Below are positions 56,060-64,000 of a stretch of 64,000 nucleotides of DNA, piece by piece. Within the stretch, counting starts at the first letter, position 1, and every line of letters begins with the position of its first letter. The translations under genes and the position numbers were made by a program. The stretch is from Pandoraea faecigallinarum (GTDB taxonomy: Bacteria; Pseudomonadota; Gammaproteobacteria; Burkholderiales; Burkholderiaceae). Under the pieces are notes generated by a model, which did no database searches, was not told where the DNA came from, and saw nothing but the letters and a program-made list of their open reading frames with translations. Location of the stretch: positions 1,178,001 through 1,242,000 of the forward strand of contig NZ_CP011807.3 of the NCBI RefSeq assembly GCF_001029105.3, read 5' to 3'.

Positions 56060-57397
56060 TCACAAATGCATGGCGTCCGACGCGCTTCGCGATGAAGGGG
56101 GCGACGTGTGGCGACGTGCGGCAAGCAGCGCGGCACCCGCATCGGCCAGACGAACCGCTTCTCTCGCACGCTCGCACATGTCGCGCTCGTAGGCTGCGAT
56201 GGCTTGGGGAAGCGGTAGGTGTCCCCTGGCGACGGACTGCAAATGGTAGGCCAGCCGGGCGGCGTCGCGCAAAGCCGTGTTGGCGCCCAGGCCACCTGCC
56301 GGACTCATGGTGTGGACGGCGTCGCCCAGGCCCGTGACGTTGTCGATTTGCCACGGCAACGGGCTGGTCGTGCTGCGTACGGGCATCGTGCGAATGGTCT
56401 CGGGCACCGCATGCGCAAACAGCGAGCCGAGGTGCGGGTGCCATCCCTGCGTGAGCGTCTCGATGCGCGCGAGCGCCGCGGCGCCTGACATCTCGGTTCC
56501 TGCGTGGCGGGTGCCCAGTAACCGGTGCGAGGGGCCGATGAACGCCCAATACAGATAGTCCGCGACGGGCGAGAGCGGCATCCGCGCCGGATCGGTGCCC
56601 TCGGGGGGCGGGCGGTTCGCGGCGGGCGCGCGACGGAACAGCATCGCTTGCACGATCACGGCGAATCCGTCGGCGAAAACGACGGTGCTGCCCTCCATGG
56701 TGGCCGCTTCGCCATGAGCGTCCATCAGGACGAGCAGCGCAGTCGACAACGGCGTCAGGCCGTAGATGCAGACGTCGCCGGTGTCGCGCGGGGTCATACC
56801 CGGCAGCACGTATTCCCGCACACGGGAGTGGGTGCCGTCCGCGGCGACGATCAGCCCCGGCGCGCCGTGCGAACCGTCTTCGAAATGGGCGACGCGGCGG
56901 CCGTCGTCCGTGGTGGTGGTGCGGGCGAAGGACTTTCCGAAATGCACCCGGTCGCGAATGCCGTCGAGCAGAATCTCGCGAAGGGTTTGGCGGTGGACGC
57001 TGACGTCGCCCGGAATGTCGGGCGCGTGCGGTTCGGGATGTCCGGTCGCCGGGCACGTCCGGCGACGGTGTTCCGTGACGCTCTCGTCCGTATGGGCGTC
57101 GTGCCAGCTGGGCGGCAGGATGACATCGGCATTGGCGAGTTGCGGGGTGACGAAGCGCCCGCCGGTGCGCGCAACGGCGGCGCGCTCGCGCACGCGTTCG
57201 ACGTGGGCGGCGGGCAGGCATTGCGCGAGGGCGTCGAGGCCGTCGGCATCGATGCGAAGGCGGTATCCCTGGAAGCGGGCTTCGGGCGCGGTGTCGCGTT
57301 CGTAGACGTCGAATGCGACGCCGGCGCGACGCAGGCCCTGGGCGAGGCACAGGCCGCCCAGACCCGCGCCGATGATGGTGACATGCATGGCAGACAT
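56060..57397 (-). CDS. FAD-dependent monooxygenase
   Basis: A 445-residue group A flavoprotein. VTIIGAGLGGLCLAQGLRR binds FAD at the N-terminus, LIVAADGTHSRVREYV is the middle motif, and GLGDAVHTMSPAGGLGANTA is the C-terminal one. Similar proteins hydroxylate tetracyclines or polyaromatic substrates. ATG also occurs three codons later (57388). It lies 67 bp before the NmrA gene on the same strand; an AraC regulator is divergent. Confidence 0.85.
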   Translation of the reverse strand: MSAMHVTIIGAGLGGLCLAQGLRRAGVAFDVYERDTAPEARFQGYRLRIDADGLDALAQCLPAAHVERVRERAAVARTGGRFVTPQLANADVILPPSWHDAHTDESVTEHRRRTCPATGHPEPHAPDIPGDVSVHRQTLREILLDGIRDRVHFGKSFARTTTTDDGRRVAHFEDGSHGAPGLIVAADGTHSRVREYVLPGMTPRDTGDVCIYGLTPLSTALLVLMDAHGEAATMEGSTVVFADGFAVIVQAMLFRRAPAANRPPPEGTDPARMPLSPVADYLYWAFIGPSHRLLGTRHAGTEMSGAAALARIETLTQGWHPHLGSLFAHAVPETIRTMPVRSTTSPLPWQIDNVTGLGDAVHTMSPAGGLGANTALRDAARLAYHLQSVARGHLPLPQAIAAYERDMCERAREAVRLADAGAALLAARRHTSPPSSRSASDAMHL

Positions 57398-57514
57398 GAT
57401 CTTGAATGGGCCGCCGGGAGGCGGCAGTGTGTGGCACTTCGCTCATTGTCTGCGTGTCCTGCGTTGACCTGATAACATCGTTTGGTCATAAAACAATGCA
57501 AATCGGACAAAGGT

Positions 57515-58681
57515 ATGCGCATCGATCCAACAGGCCTGTCTCGCAAGCCCTCGGATGTACCGATGACGAAGCTGGAGGATTCGCCGTTCGCGCGTTACCG
57601 GCCCAACGACCGGCCTGACGGCCCGCCCGTGTGGGCTTTCGGTGGACGCGATCACGAACGCAGCCTGTTCAGGGTTGGCACGCGCGAGCTGGATTGGCAC
57701 TCGCATGTGCGCGGGCAACTGTTCTGTATCCACTCGGGGTTGGTGCATGTGCATACGCCTTTTGGCGCGTGGGTACTGCCGCCGTACCGCGCCGGGTGGA
57801 TTCCGCCCACCGTAACGCATCGCGTGTCGTTCTCGGGCGTTGTGAGCGGATGGATCGTGCTGGTGGCGCCGGGCGCGGTGACCAAGCTGCCGTCGACGCC
57901 ATGTGTCGTGGGCGTGTCGGAGTTGCTGGCGGCGCTCGTGAAGCGGGCGGTGTCGTGGGCGTCGCGCGAGGTGCTGACAGACGACGAGGCGCGTCTGGCG
58001 CAGGTGCTGATCGACGAGATCGCGCGTGCGCCCGCGGAACCCCTCGGCTTGCCCATGCCGACGGACGCGCGAGCGGTGCGCGTGGCGCGCGCGGTGCTGG
58101 GGGATCTCGGCGGACAGGCGTCGCTCGACATGCTCGCGCAGCGTGCCGGCGTGTCGTCGCGTACGGCACGCCGGCTCTTCGTCGCCGAGACCGGGATGGG
58201 CTTCACCCAGTGGCGGCAGCAGGCGCGGCTCGTGAGCGCGCTGGAGCGGCTGGTCAACGGCGAGGCGGTCGGCACCATCGCAGACTCCCTCGGGTATTCC
58301 ACGCCAAGCAACTTCATCGCGATGTTCCGGCGTGCCTTCGGTGAATCGCCAGGGCGCTACTTCCGTCAGGTCGGCCCGCGCACGTCACCGGACGAGAGAG
58401 GCGATGTGGACGGCGCTCACCGGTCCGGCGAAAGCGAGGAGGCGAGCGAAGCGGGCCAAGCGGACCAAGCGGACCAAGCGGACCAAGCGGACCAAGCGGA
58501 CCAAGCGGACCAGGCGGACCAGGCGGACCAGGCGGACCAGGCGGACCAGGCGGACCAGGCGAACCAGGCGGACCAGGCGGACCAGGCGAACCAGGCGGAC
58601 CAGGCGAACGACGCAAACGACGCAAACGACGCAAACGCGGCGGGTCAAACGAACGGCGCGGACGAAGCGGGGGCCGTATGA
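57515..58681 (+). CDS. AraC regulator with expanded repeat tail
   Basis: A 388-residue protein. A cupin-like N-terminal domain ([29 protein letters not shown]) is followed by an AraC DNA-binding domain ([39 protein letters not shown]) ending near residue 290. The remaining about 95 residues include 63 in Ala-Asp-Gln triplets from a 9-bp repeat. The start is uncertain: ATG 57515 (close AAAGG) or 57563. It is divergent from the FAD monooxygenase and overlaps the next oxidoreductase by ATGA, so it may regulate both. Confidence 0.82.
58451..58639 (+). repeat. 9-bp tandem repeat, 21 units, inside the AraC gene
   Basis: Units are of the type GCGGACCAA/G. Five identical units ending CAA are followed by six ending CAG, then mixed GCGAACCAG/GCGGACCAG, and finally GCAAACGAC copies. 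The unit length keeps frame, encoding A-D-Q, A-N-Q and A-N-D triplets. Blocks of identical variants indicate recent slippage expansion. Confidence 0.95.
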
Positions 58682-59802
58682 GTCGGGACGAGACGGCGTC
58701 GCCTCGCGAATCGCCGCGATACATCGACACGCTGGTCGTCGGCGGTGGCCAGTCTGCGCTGGCCACCGCGTATTTCCTGCGGCGCTGGAAAGTGAACTAC
58801 GTCGTGTTGGACGATCAGGCGACGGCGGGCGGTGCGTGGCAACGCGCATGGCCGTCGCTGCAACTTTTCTCGCCCGCGCAGTGGAGCTCACTTCCGGGCT
58901 GGCCGATGCGAGGCGGCGAGGCGCACTATCCGTCGCGTGACGATGTCGTGACCTATTTGCGCGAGTACGAGGCGCGCTACGAGGTGCCGGTGGAGCGCCC
59001 GGTTCATGTGACGGGCGTTGTCTCGCAGGTCGACGGATTTCTCGTGAGCACGGACAGCGGCGACTGGTTGGCGCGCACCGTGATCAGCGCCACGGGATCG
59101 TGGCGCTCGCCGTACGTGCCGTGCTATCCCGGGCAGGCGTCGTTTCGCGGGCGTCAGGTGCATTCTGCGGACTATGGTGGCGCACAGGCGGTGCGCGGGC
59201 AACGCGTGCTGGTCGTCGGGGGCGGTAATTCGGGCGCGCAGATCTACGCCGAAGTCTCACATGTGAGCGAGGCGACGTGGGTCGCGTTGCGTGCGCCGTC
59301 GTTCCTGCCCGATGACATCGACGGGCGCGTGCTTTTCGAGCGTGCGACGGCACGGTGGCAAGCCGCACAACGCGGGTTGCCCGATCCGTACCCCGACAGC
59401 GGCCTGGGGCATATCGTCATGGTGCCCTCGGTGCGGGATGCGAGAGAGCGCGGGGTTTTGCACGCGGTGCGTCCGTTTGCGCGCTTTGTGGACGATGGTG
59501 TGGTGTGGGATGACGGCAGGCACTCGGCGGTGGATGTCGTCATCTGGTGTACGGGATTCCGGCCGTCGCTCGGTCACTTGCAGCCGCTCTCGATCGCGCA
59601 GGATGATGGGCGGATCCGTGTCGAGGGAACGCGATGTATCGATGCGCCGGGGCTTTGGCTCGTGGGCTATGGCGAATGGACGGGGTATGCGTCGGCGACA
59701 CTGATCGGCGTGATGCGCAGCGCGCGTGCGACGGCACAGGAAGTCGTGGCGTTCCTCGGTGCGCGTTCGACGGCGACTACGCAGCGCTGCAACGACGATT
59801 AA
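58678..59802 (+). CDS. FAD/NAD(P)-dependent flavin monooxygenase-like oxidoreductase
   Basis: A 374-residue protein. The FAD motif is [17 protein letters not shown] and the NADPH motif is [17 protein letters not shown] (about residue 180), with WCTGFRP before the C-terminus. By layout it resembles ArsO/TrkA-like flavin monooxygenases. No arsenic genes are adjacent. Its ATG overlaps the AraC stop, so the two are coupled. Confidence 0.85.
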   Translation: MSRDETASPRESPRYIDTLVVGGGQSALATAYFLRRWKVNYVVLDDQATAGGAWQRAWPSLQLFSPAQWSSLPGWPMRGGEAHYPSRDDVVTYLREYEARYEVPVERPVHVTGVVSQVDGFLVSTDSGDWLARTVISATGSWRSPYVPCYPGQASFRGRQVHSADYGGAQAVRGQRVLVVGGGNSGAQIYAEVSHVSEATWVALRAPSFLPDDIDGRVLFERATARWQAAQRGLPDPYPDSGLGHIVMVPSVRDARERGVLHAVRPFARFVDDGVVWDDGRHSAVDVVIWCTGFRPSLGHLQPLSIAQDDGRIRVEGTRCIDAPGLWLVGYGEWTGYASATLIGVMRSARATAQEVVAFLGARSTATTQRCNDD

Positions 59803-59956
59803 CGAGATAAAGTGGCTTTCATGCGGCGGCGAGCGGTTGCCATGACGGCATCGAAAGTCGCGAAAATTCGCGTGGCCTCCGCGCCAAATGTTCGCGCCGC
59901 AATTTGTTTATCCACGCGTTGGGCGCCTGCCGTTGCGGGAGGTGAAAATGCGATAG

Positions 59957-60274
59957 ATGGTGCTAATAGAGATGGGAACACTCCGGAAAGTTGACTCGCG
60001 CATCACACGTTTCAAAGTGCACGTCGAGGGCAAACACAAACATGACGACATGAGGCTGCATGAACGCATGACGGCAGCCGAGGCAGTACTGCCGGCGCTT
60101 GCCACCAAAGAGGATCTGGCCAAAGAAATTGGCGCAGTCCGTGCCGAGATGCATCAGGGATTCACGGCGGTGCACAAGGAACTGCACGCGCTAACGTGGC
60201 GACTGGTCTGCACGATGGTGACCGTTGGCACGGCGCTGGTCGCCGCGACCCATTTCATTTTGAAATCGGGTTGA
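59957..60274 (+). CDS. Small coiled-coil, single-pass membrane protein
   Basis: A 105-residue protein, not recognised. A charged N-terminal half and a heptad-like segment (ATKEDLAKEIGAVRAEMHQG) lead into a C-terminal membrane helix (LVCTMVTVGTALVAATHFIL). GGAGGTGA lies 11 bases upstream, with a two-codon ATG-CGA-TAG in between. The architecture resembles XhlA/DUF1640-type proteins, but the role is unknown. Confidence 0.6.
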   Translation: MVLIEMGTLRKVDSRITRFKVHVEGKHKHDDMRLHERMTAAEAVLPALATKEDLAKEIGAVRAEMHQGFTAVHKELHALTWRLVCTMVTVGTALVAATHFILKSG

Positions 60275-60386
60275 TGTCCGGCGCCGCAGGCCGCTCCTGG
60301 CCGCTCCCTGCCGTTGTCCGGTCCGACCCTCATACGACTCGTAAGCGACAGGCGCACCGGTTCCCGACAGGGTTCGCCTCTTCCGC

Positions 60387-60710
60387 TTACCCCATAAGCT
60401 TCGGTGGCTTGCCCGGTCCCGGAGAATGCAGCACCCGGCATGGGCTGACAAACTTGTCGCACGCGACTGCTGCCTGTGCGAACGTTTCGAAGTAAATGGC
60501 GTGATCGTCGTTGGTGACGTGCGCCTTTTCGATTTCCGACATTGCCTCGTTCCAGGCCAGTCCCAGATACTTGCCGTGGTCATGGAACCACACCACATAG
60601 CCCTGCCTTGCCAACGACTTGGGCACCTCGGGCGTGGCGTTCGCCTTCCTGATTTTCTTCTTCCCGATCCTGTCGGATTTCTCGCGTTGGGCGTCTTTTG
60701 AAGCATTCAT
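60387..60710 (-). CDS. Unknown small protein, paralogue A
   Basis: A 107-residue soluble protein. After a lysine-rich N-terminus comes a domain with LARQGYVVWFHDHGKYLGLA, EIEKAHVTNDDHAIYFETFA and a proline-rich C-terminus. It is clearly related to the protein at 61682 on the opposite strand. GGAG lies about 8 bases before the ATG. I do not recognise the family. The aromatic-rich strand pattern suggests a small binding domain. Confidence 0.7.
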   Translation of the reverse strand: MNASKDAQREKSDRIGKKKIRKANATPEVPKSLARQGYVVWFHDHGKYLGLAWNEAMSEIEKAHVTNDDHAIYFETFAQAAVACDKFVSPCRVLHSPGPGKPPKLMG

Positions 60711-61129
60711 GATGGTCTCCGGTGATTTGCATGAGTCGTTGCTTTGGGGGCGCATTCATGATGTCAGGAGTGAAGTGACTTGCGTTTCAGCAACGTCCGA
60801 ATAGGCGGATCGATGCGTTCAGGTACGGAAGGTTTCGGTGTTTTTCACAAATGGAAACGAATGCGCGACGGATGTGCGGATCCATGTGCTAAGCGCGTTC
60901 CGGCAGCGCGTAGTCAATTTGACGGGCATCGTGGCGTCTAGATGAGGGTGCGAGGTTGAACGGCCGGTTGTTTAAGAAAATACGTAACCCGTGCGCCAAG
61001 GATGCACGCGGGGCTTCCCGTAAAGAGCGGTCATATTGACGAGCTATTACCTGCGTGGCGTTGGGCATGTTGGGAGGACAAACGATGCGCGGACGGTCGC
61101 AACTTCGGCGATATGTGCTAACGGGCACG
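60711..61129. other. Gene-poor stretch
   Basis: I see no supported gene. The open frames here have no ribosome sites and no recognisable composition. It separates paralogue A from the transposase remnant. Confidence 0.5.
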
Positions 61130-61306
61130 TTGTTGCGGGACGATGCCCGACGCAAGATCGCCGCTTGGCGGCGGCACTATAACGAGAGTCGTCCCCACTT
61201 CGCATTGCAGTGGAAGACAACCGTCGAATTCGCCCGTGGGGCGAGGCAGCGCACCCCGACCGACGAAACCCCGAAGCCGGAAATTTCTAGTTCTGATCGG
61301 TGCTAA
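61130..61306 (+). pseudogene. IS3-type transposase C-terminal remnant
   Basis: The frame reads DDARRKIAAWRRHYNESRPH and then FALQWKTTVEFARGARQRTP, the conserved end of IS3-family OrfB integrase domains. The catalytic DDE core and the inverted repeats are missing. It is a decayed insertion sequence, marking past mobile-element activity. Confidence 0.75.
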
Positions 61307-61342
61307 TGTTGGTATAGGGTCAGTCTTACTGCATCTTCGCGG

Positions 61343-61453
61343 TCAGGCGGTCGCGGCATGCTCTAACGTTTCCGCTACCCATTGATTGAGACTTTGACCG
61401 TGCGAGGCTGCTGCAATTGCAGCAGCCTCGTGAGGTTTAGGCGCTTGCAATTG
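61343..61453 (-). pseudogene. HicB-type antitoxin C-terminal remnant
   Basis: The last about 35 residues of this frame include HEAAAIAAASHGQSLNQWVA followed by ETLEHAA, matching the DNA-binding end of HicB-family antitoxins. The upstream HicB core and a HicA toxin are absent, so this is a degraded toxin-antitoxin gene. Confidence 0.65.
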
Positions 61454-61681
61454 ATGCGACAGCACCCTTGTCCACATCGGGAGGATTCCATGCGACAAAT
61501 AGTATTGAAAGAACTGGCGGGGCATACGCCATGAACGTTTTCGATGTCTGCCGACACATTTCGAGAGTCGACGCATCGGACGATTTATTCGGAAGTTGCT
61601 GAAACTCAGGGACCGATGCTGCTGCGATGATGGACATAGCCGACTTATCGGCTAGATCCACTCAAATCACAGGAGGCCTTG

Positions 61682-61978
61682 ATGAGCATTGCAAATGACG
61701 AAAAGGGCTGTGCAAATGGAGGAGAAGGTGGATTCGACATCCCCGAGATGCTGGCACGCGAAGGGCATGTCGTTTGGTTCTACGAACAGAGGAAGTACCT
61801 GGGGTTCGAGTGGGGTGAGTTCGCGAAGGAGATAAAGAAAGCACCGGTTACCGATCCCGAGCATGCGAACTACTTCGACACGTTCGCGCACGCCGTAGTC
61901 TCGTCTGAGCGCTTGGCCGGTCCCAGTGTCATTCTTTATTCGCGCGGCAAAGGATTGCCGCCCGAGGTGAAGGGGTAA
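61682..61978 (+). CDS. Unknown small protein, paralogue B
   Basis: A 98-residue protein with an excellent AGGAGG 6 bases before the ATG. LAREGHVVWFYEQRKYLGFE, EIKKAPVTDPEHANYFDTFA and the end KGLPPEVKG align with paralogue A about 1 kb away in inverted orientation. Both have KYLG followed by a Trp two residues later. No neighbour gives a functional hint. An inverted duplication or paired acquisition is likely. Confidence 0.75.
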   Translation: MSIANDEKGCANGGEGGFDIPEMLAREGHVVWFYEQRKYLGFEWGEFAKEIKKAPVTDPEHANYFDTFAHAVVSSERLAGPSVILYSRGKGLPPEVKG

Positions 61979-62236
61979 GTTCTACGGGGCCGTCAAGAAC
62001 GGCGGTCCCCGCACGCCACTCCGGTAAGCAAGGAGACGCTCGCGAACGTTGTGAATGCAGCGTGGCGGCAAGCGACAGGATTGACGTCGGACTATAAGGG
62101 CCTACCGTATAGCGTAAGTGGTGGAGTTGGCCGGGTAATGCCCCCGCCGAAGCAAACACGGTTCTTGGTCGGGAGAGGGCACTTCAGAAGCAACTTTACC
62201 TCTAGTTTTGACCTGTACCGATATTCCGGGGACACG

Positions 62237-62506
62237 TCAATCTAAGGCATCCCCGACGTGATGCCTGAATATTTTTCCGTGACGACGGGTCAAACTTGCA
62301 CTACCGGCATGCTTGTCAATGTCGACGGTAACAAAGCGAGTAGACGTCCATCGTTTCGACGCCTCTTGCACGAGTGCGCCATCACCCGCCCCGAGATCAA
62401 TCGCTAGGGATGGACTAAAGTTAGGCATCGCCTCGAGAAGTAGCGAGGCGATAGTGGTATCGGTGTAGTAACGGCCTAGGGGGGCGGATGTCTTGGCGAA
62501 GCGCAT
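62237..62506 (-). pseudogene. N-terminal fragment of a DNA methyltransferase
   Basis: An 89-residue frame. After SAPLGRYYTDTTIASLLLEA it has the SAM-binding motif AIDLGAGDGALVQEA and VTVDID, as in N6-adenine restriction methylases. The rest of the enzyme, including the NPPY catalytic motif, is missing. A truncated, inactive restriction-modification remnant is the simplest reading. Confidence 0.6.
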
Positions 62507-62757
62507 ATTTTCGTGCAATGACGAGCAATTCTTTGCGAGCGAGTGTAGCAAGAATGTTGCTGGCCCACCTTGTCTTTATGATTGGAAAGCCTGCAAAACG
62601 CGCTTCGACGCGCTTTGGACCCAACGGGGGGCATTGAGGCGTGACGTTTCGTCATCAAGCTGAGCATTCAACGCTTGCAGCGCTCCGATCATCGCATGTG
62701 ATGGCGACTGACGTTCGCTGGTCCAGAGGCCGGCCACGCCCGCACTGGCCCGTGCGA

Positions 62758-63438
62758 TTACCACTCGTTTTCCAATGCGAGTCTTGCGCAACGAAAGAAG
62801 TCTTCGGAAGGGCATTGAAATGCGAGGGTCTCTTGCTCCCATTGTGCATTACCGCGACGCGAGATGAAATGAAGGTGTGCACGGGCGCGCTCCCAATCAA
62901 AAGCCATTGCCTTAAGAGTGATTGTTTGTCCTTCTATGATCACATCCTGGTTGATTTCGATGTCGCTGGGTTGGCGATTTATCCAGCGTTGCGTGGAAGC
63001 AGCAAACAGGCTTGTCACATCAATAAATGTTTCAACTTCTGATCGGTGGGGAGCAAGGTATTCATGCTCGACTTGATTGCGAAGTTGATTTAGCCGGTTA
63101 AGTATCCTTGGAGCGGTAACACCTACTTTGGATAGGAATTCGACCATGCGCGGAAATGAGCGTCGTTCCCCAAAGCTTGCAAAGCCGAAGCCAAGGCAGA
63201 CATCTTCCATGCGCAGGTGAAGGGCTCGTTTCGCATTGGTTAGGGCGTTCACTAGGTGACGTTCCGACTCGCCTTCCGACAAGTCACTTTCTGCGAATTT
63301 CAGATACTGCGCCGCTGAGATTGGCTCATCTCGAGTCCTGATCCAGGACCATGTGTAGATCCAATCCCCGTCCGGCTTGAATGTTCGAAGATCGAACTTC
63401 GTTACCAAATCTTTTATCGCTAGCACGAGCCGCCCCAT
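62758..63438 (-). CDS. HEPN-motif protein
   Basis: A 226-residue protein. Central helices (SERHLVNALTNAKRALHLRM) are followed by the HEPN signature LNQLRNQVEHEYL, i.e. R-N-x3-H, typical of HEPN ribonuclease or nucleotide-modifying domains. The start is uncertain: the ATG at 63438 has only a weak ribosome site, and the open frame continues upstream. HEPN proteins often act in defence or toxin-antitoxin systems. No obvious antitoxin (MNT) partner is adjacent. Its composition differs from the flanking core genes. Confidence 0.6.
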   Translation of the reverse strand: MGRLVLAIKDLVTKFDLRTFKPDGDWIYTWSWIRTRDEPISAAQYLKFAESDLSEGESERHLVNALTNAKRALHLRMEDVCLGFGFASFGERRSFPRMVEFLSKVGVTAPRILNRLNQLRNQVEHEYLAPHRSEVETFIDVTSLFAASTQRWINRQPSDIEINQDVIIEGQTITLKAMAFDWERARAHLHFISRRGNAQWEQETLAFQCPSEDFFRCARLALENEW

Positions 63439-63643
63439 CTTGCTGATGTCGAAATATTCTAACGTGTTCCCGGGGGTGCGAGCAGCATGAGCAGGCGGGG
63501 CGACCGATCTAACCCGAGGCAACAGAGTGCGTGATTCGCCGCTACGAGTGTTGTCGGATGTGAAGGTGACCCAACTCGAACTTCAGTCCGCCGAGGCGGG
63601 TGAGCAGGTTCAATCGCCAACGCGCTGATCGCGTGGAGGATCT
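63439..63643. other. Intergenic stretch upstream of the HEPN gene
   Basis: No supported gene. A plus-strand frame ending in a TGA at 63627-63629 has a glutamine/glutamate-rich tail, but no start or homology is evident. The HEPN promoter should lie here. Confidence 0.4.
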
Positions 63644-63799
63644 ATGGGGGGAGAAGCGATCATTACGCCAAAATTACGCCAAACCACCGGGGAAGTCTTG
63701 CCAGATAAGGCTGTTGTGGTGCCCAGGGCCGGTAACGCTACGCAACTCTCAGCCCGCAAGGCTATATCTGGCCTGAAGGGGATTCGTGGGGTAGGTTGA
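63644..63799 (+). CDS. Possible 51-residue ORF with strong ribosome site
   Basis: ATG at 63644 follows GGAGG by 4 bases. The product begins MGGEAIITPKLRQTTGEV and ends LKGIRGVG. Codon use is mixed, and the frame runs across two direct repeats and a tRNA-end-like string, so coding is doubtful. Confidence 0.25.
   Translation: MGGEAIITPKLRQTTGEVLPDKAVVVPRAGNATQLSARKAISGLKGIRGVG
63662..63683 (+). repeat. Two adjacent copies of ATTACGCCAAA
   Basis: An exact 11-bp direct repeat with no spacer, 27 bp before a string (TGGTGCCCAGGGCCGG, near 63711-63726) that resembles the reversed 3' end of a tRNA. Together they suggest the edge of an integrated element. Confidence 0.6.
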
Positions 63800-63857
63800 A
63801 TTACCCCGCGATGTTACCCCACCCTAGGCCTTGCGTCGAGGCAGTCCCCGCCGTGAA

Positions 63858-64000
63858 TCAGATGAATCCGGCTTTAGCTGCTGCCTTCACGTTCATCCAC
63901 TTCCCGTCGATGCGCACAAGATTTCCGTTGACCTCGTAGCCATTTGCTTGGAGTGCTCCGAGGTTCGGGGCAACACCACGCATAAACCCAGCGATGAGTG
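63858..64000 (-). CDS. 3' end of an unidentified gene
   Basis: A minus-strand frame open to the window end and closing with TGA at 63858-63860. The visible 46 residues include LGALQANGYEVNGNLVRIDG and end KAAAKAGFI. The alternating pattern is protein-like. A prophage structural protein is possible from context only. Confidence 0.5.
   Translation of the reverse strand, partial: LIAGFMRGVAPNLGALQANGYEVNGNLVRIDGKWMNVKAAAKAGFI

Noticed and set aside
58314..58766. Collagen-like Gly-Pro-Pro frame on the minus strand
   Set aside because: It is the antisense of the AraC 9-bp repeat, has no ribosome site, and overlaps two well-supported genes.
59812..59994. 60-residue plus-strand frame
   Set aside because: It overlaps the better-supported membrane-protein gene and has no ribosome site.
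62051..62245. 64-residue plus-strand frame
   Set aside because: No ribosome site, no recognisable pattern, and mixed codon use.
63708..63735. tRNA gene
   Set aside because: Only about 16 bases resemble a tRNA 3' end; no cloverleaf can be formed from the neighbouring sequence.

Overview
The window is GC-rich, densely coded DNA from a beta-proteobacterium. It is most likely a member of the Burkholderiaceae and closest in character to Pandoraea or Burkholderia. This is inferred from the glucokinase-HexR fusion gene, the Burkholderia-type porin, a short DUF4148-like secreted protein, and the abundance of oxygenases and IclR/AraC regulators. No rRNA, tRNA or CRISPR array was found.

Layout. 1-1.5 kb: the end of a meta-cleavage pathway operon (2-keto-4-pentenoate hydratase, 4-oxalocrotonate decarboxylase). 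1.5-7.5 kb: housekeeping genes (ribD, two TPM-domain genes, lemA, hemL, rnk, a PAP2 phosphatase). 7.7-11.1 kb: the magnesium P-type ATPase gene mgtA, behind a long leader that carries a 20-codon, serine-rich leader peptide and a hairpin overlapping its stop codon. 11.2-15.8 kb: a LecA-like lectin, an HTH regulator, dapA, an ACT-like protein and edd. 15.8-20 kb: zwf, pgl and a glk-hexR fusion behind a perfect HexR palindrome. Together with edd these cover glucose phosphorylation and most of the Entner-Doudoroff route. 20-28 kb: a MarR regulator, dodecin, AMP nucleosidase, an Hsp70-like ATPase, an MFS exporter, a P450 and an ArsR regulator.

28.3-51.9 kb is a large catabolic region. An IclR regulator and a NicC-like flavin monooxygenase lie divergent to a porin. 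A long co-directional run follows: ABC ATPase and permease, SDR, cupin, hydrolase, IclR, SDR, TPP enzyme, aspartate dehydrogenase, aldehyde dehydrogenase, substrate-binding protein, two small proteins, Rieske oxygenase, RidA, ferredoxin-type reductase and extradiol-type dioxygenase. A second unit contains an AraC regulator, a second Rieske oxygenase and a second substrate-binding protein. The porin and the ABC operon share one inverted-repeat operator, so outer-membrane entry, inner-membrane uptake and catabolism are probably co-regulated. The gene content suggests breakdown of a nitrogen-containing aromatic or heteroaromatic acid. I do not recognise the pathway, and this is the best candidate here for an undescribed system.

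51.9-59.8 kb: a TPR-glycosyltransferase, a lipoprotein hydrolase, an NmrA-type protein, two FAD oxidoreductases and an AraC regulator whose C-terminus is an expanded 9-bp tandem repeat. 59.9-64 kb is a mosaic, gene-poor, lower-GC accessory segment. It holds two inverted paralogues of an unknown small family, remnants of an IS3 transposase, a HicB antitoxin and a DNA methylase, a HEPN-motif protein, short direct repeats and the 3' end of one further gene.
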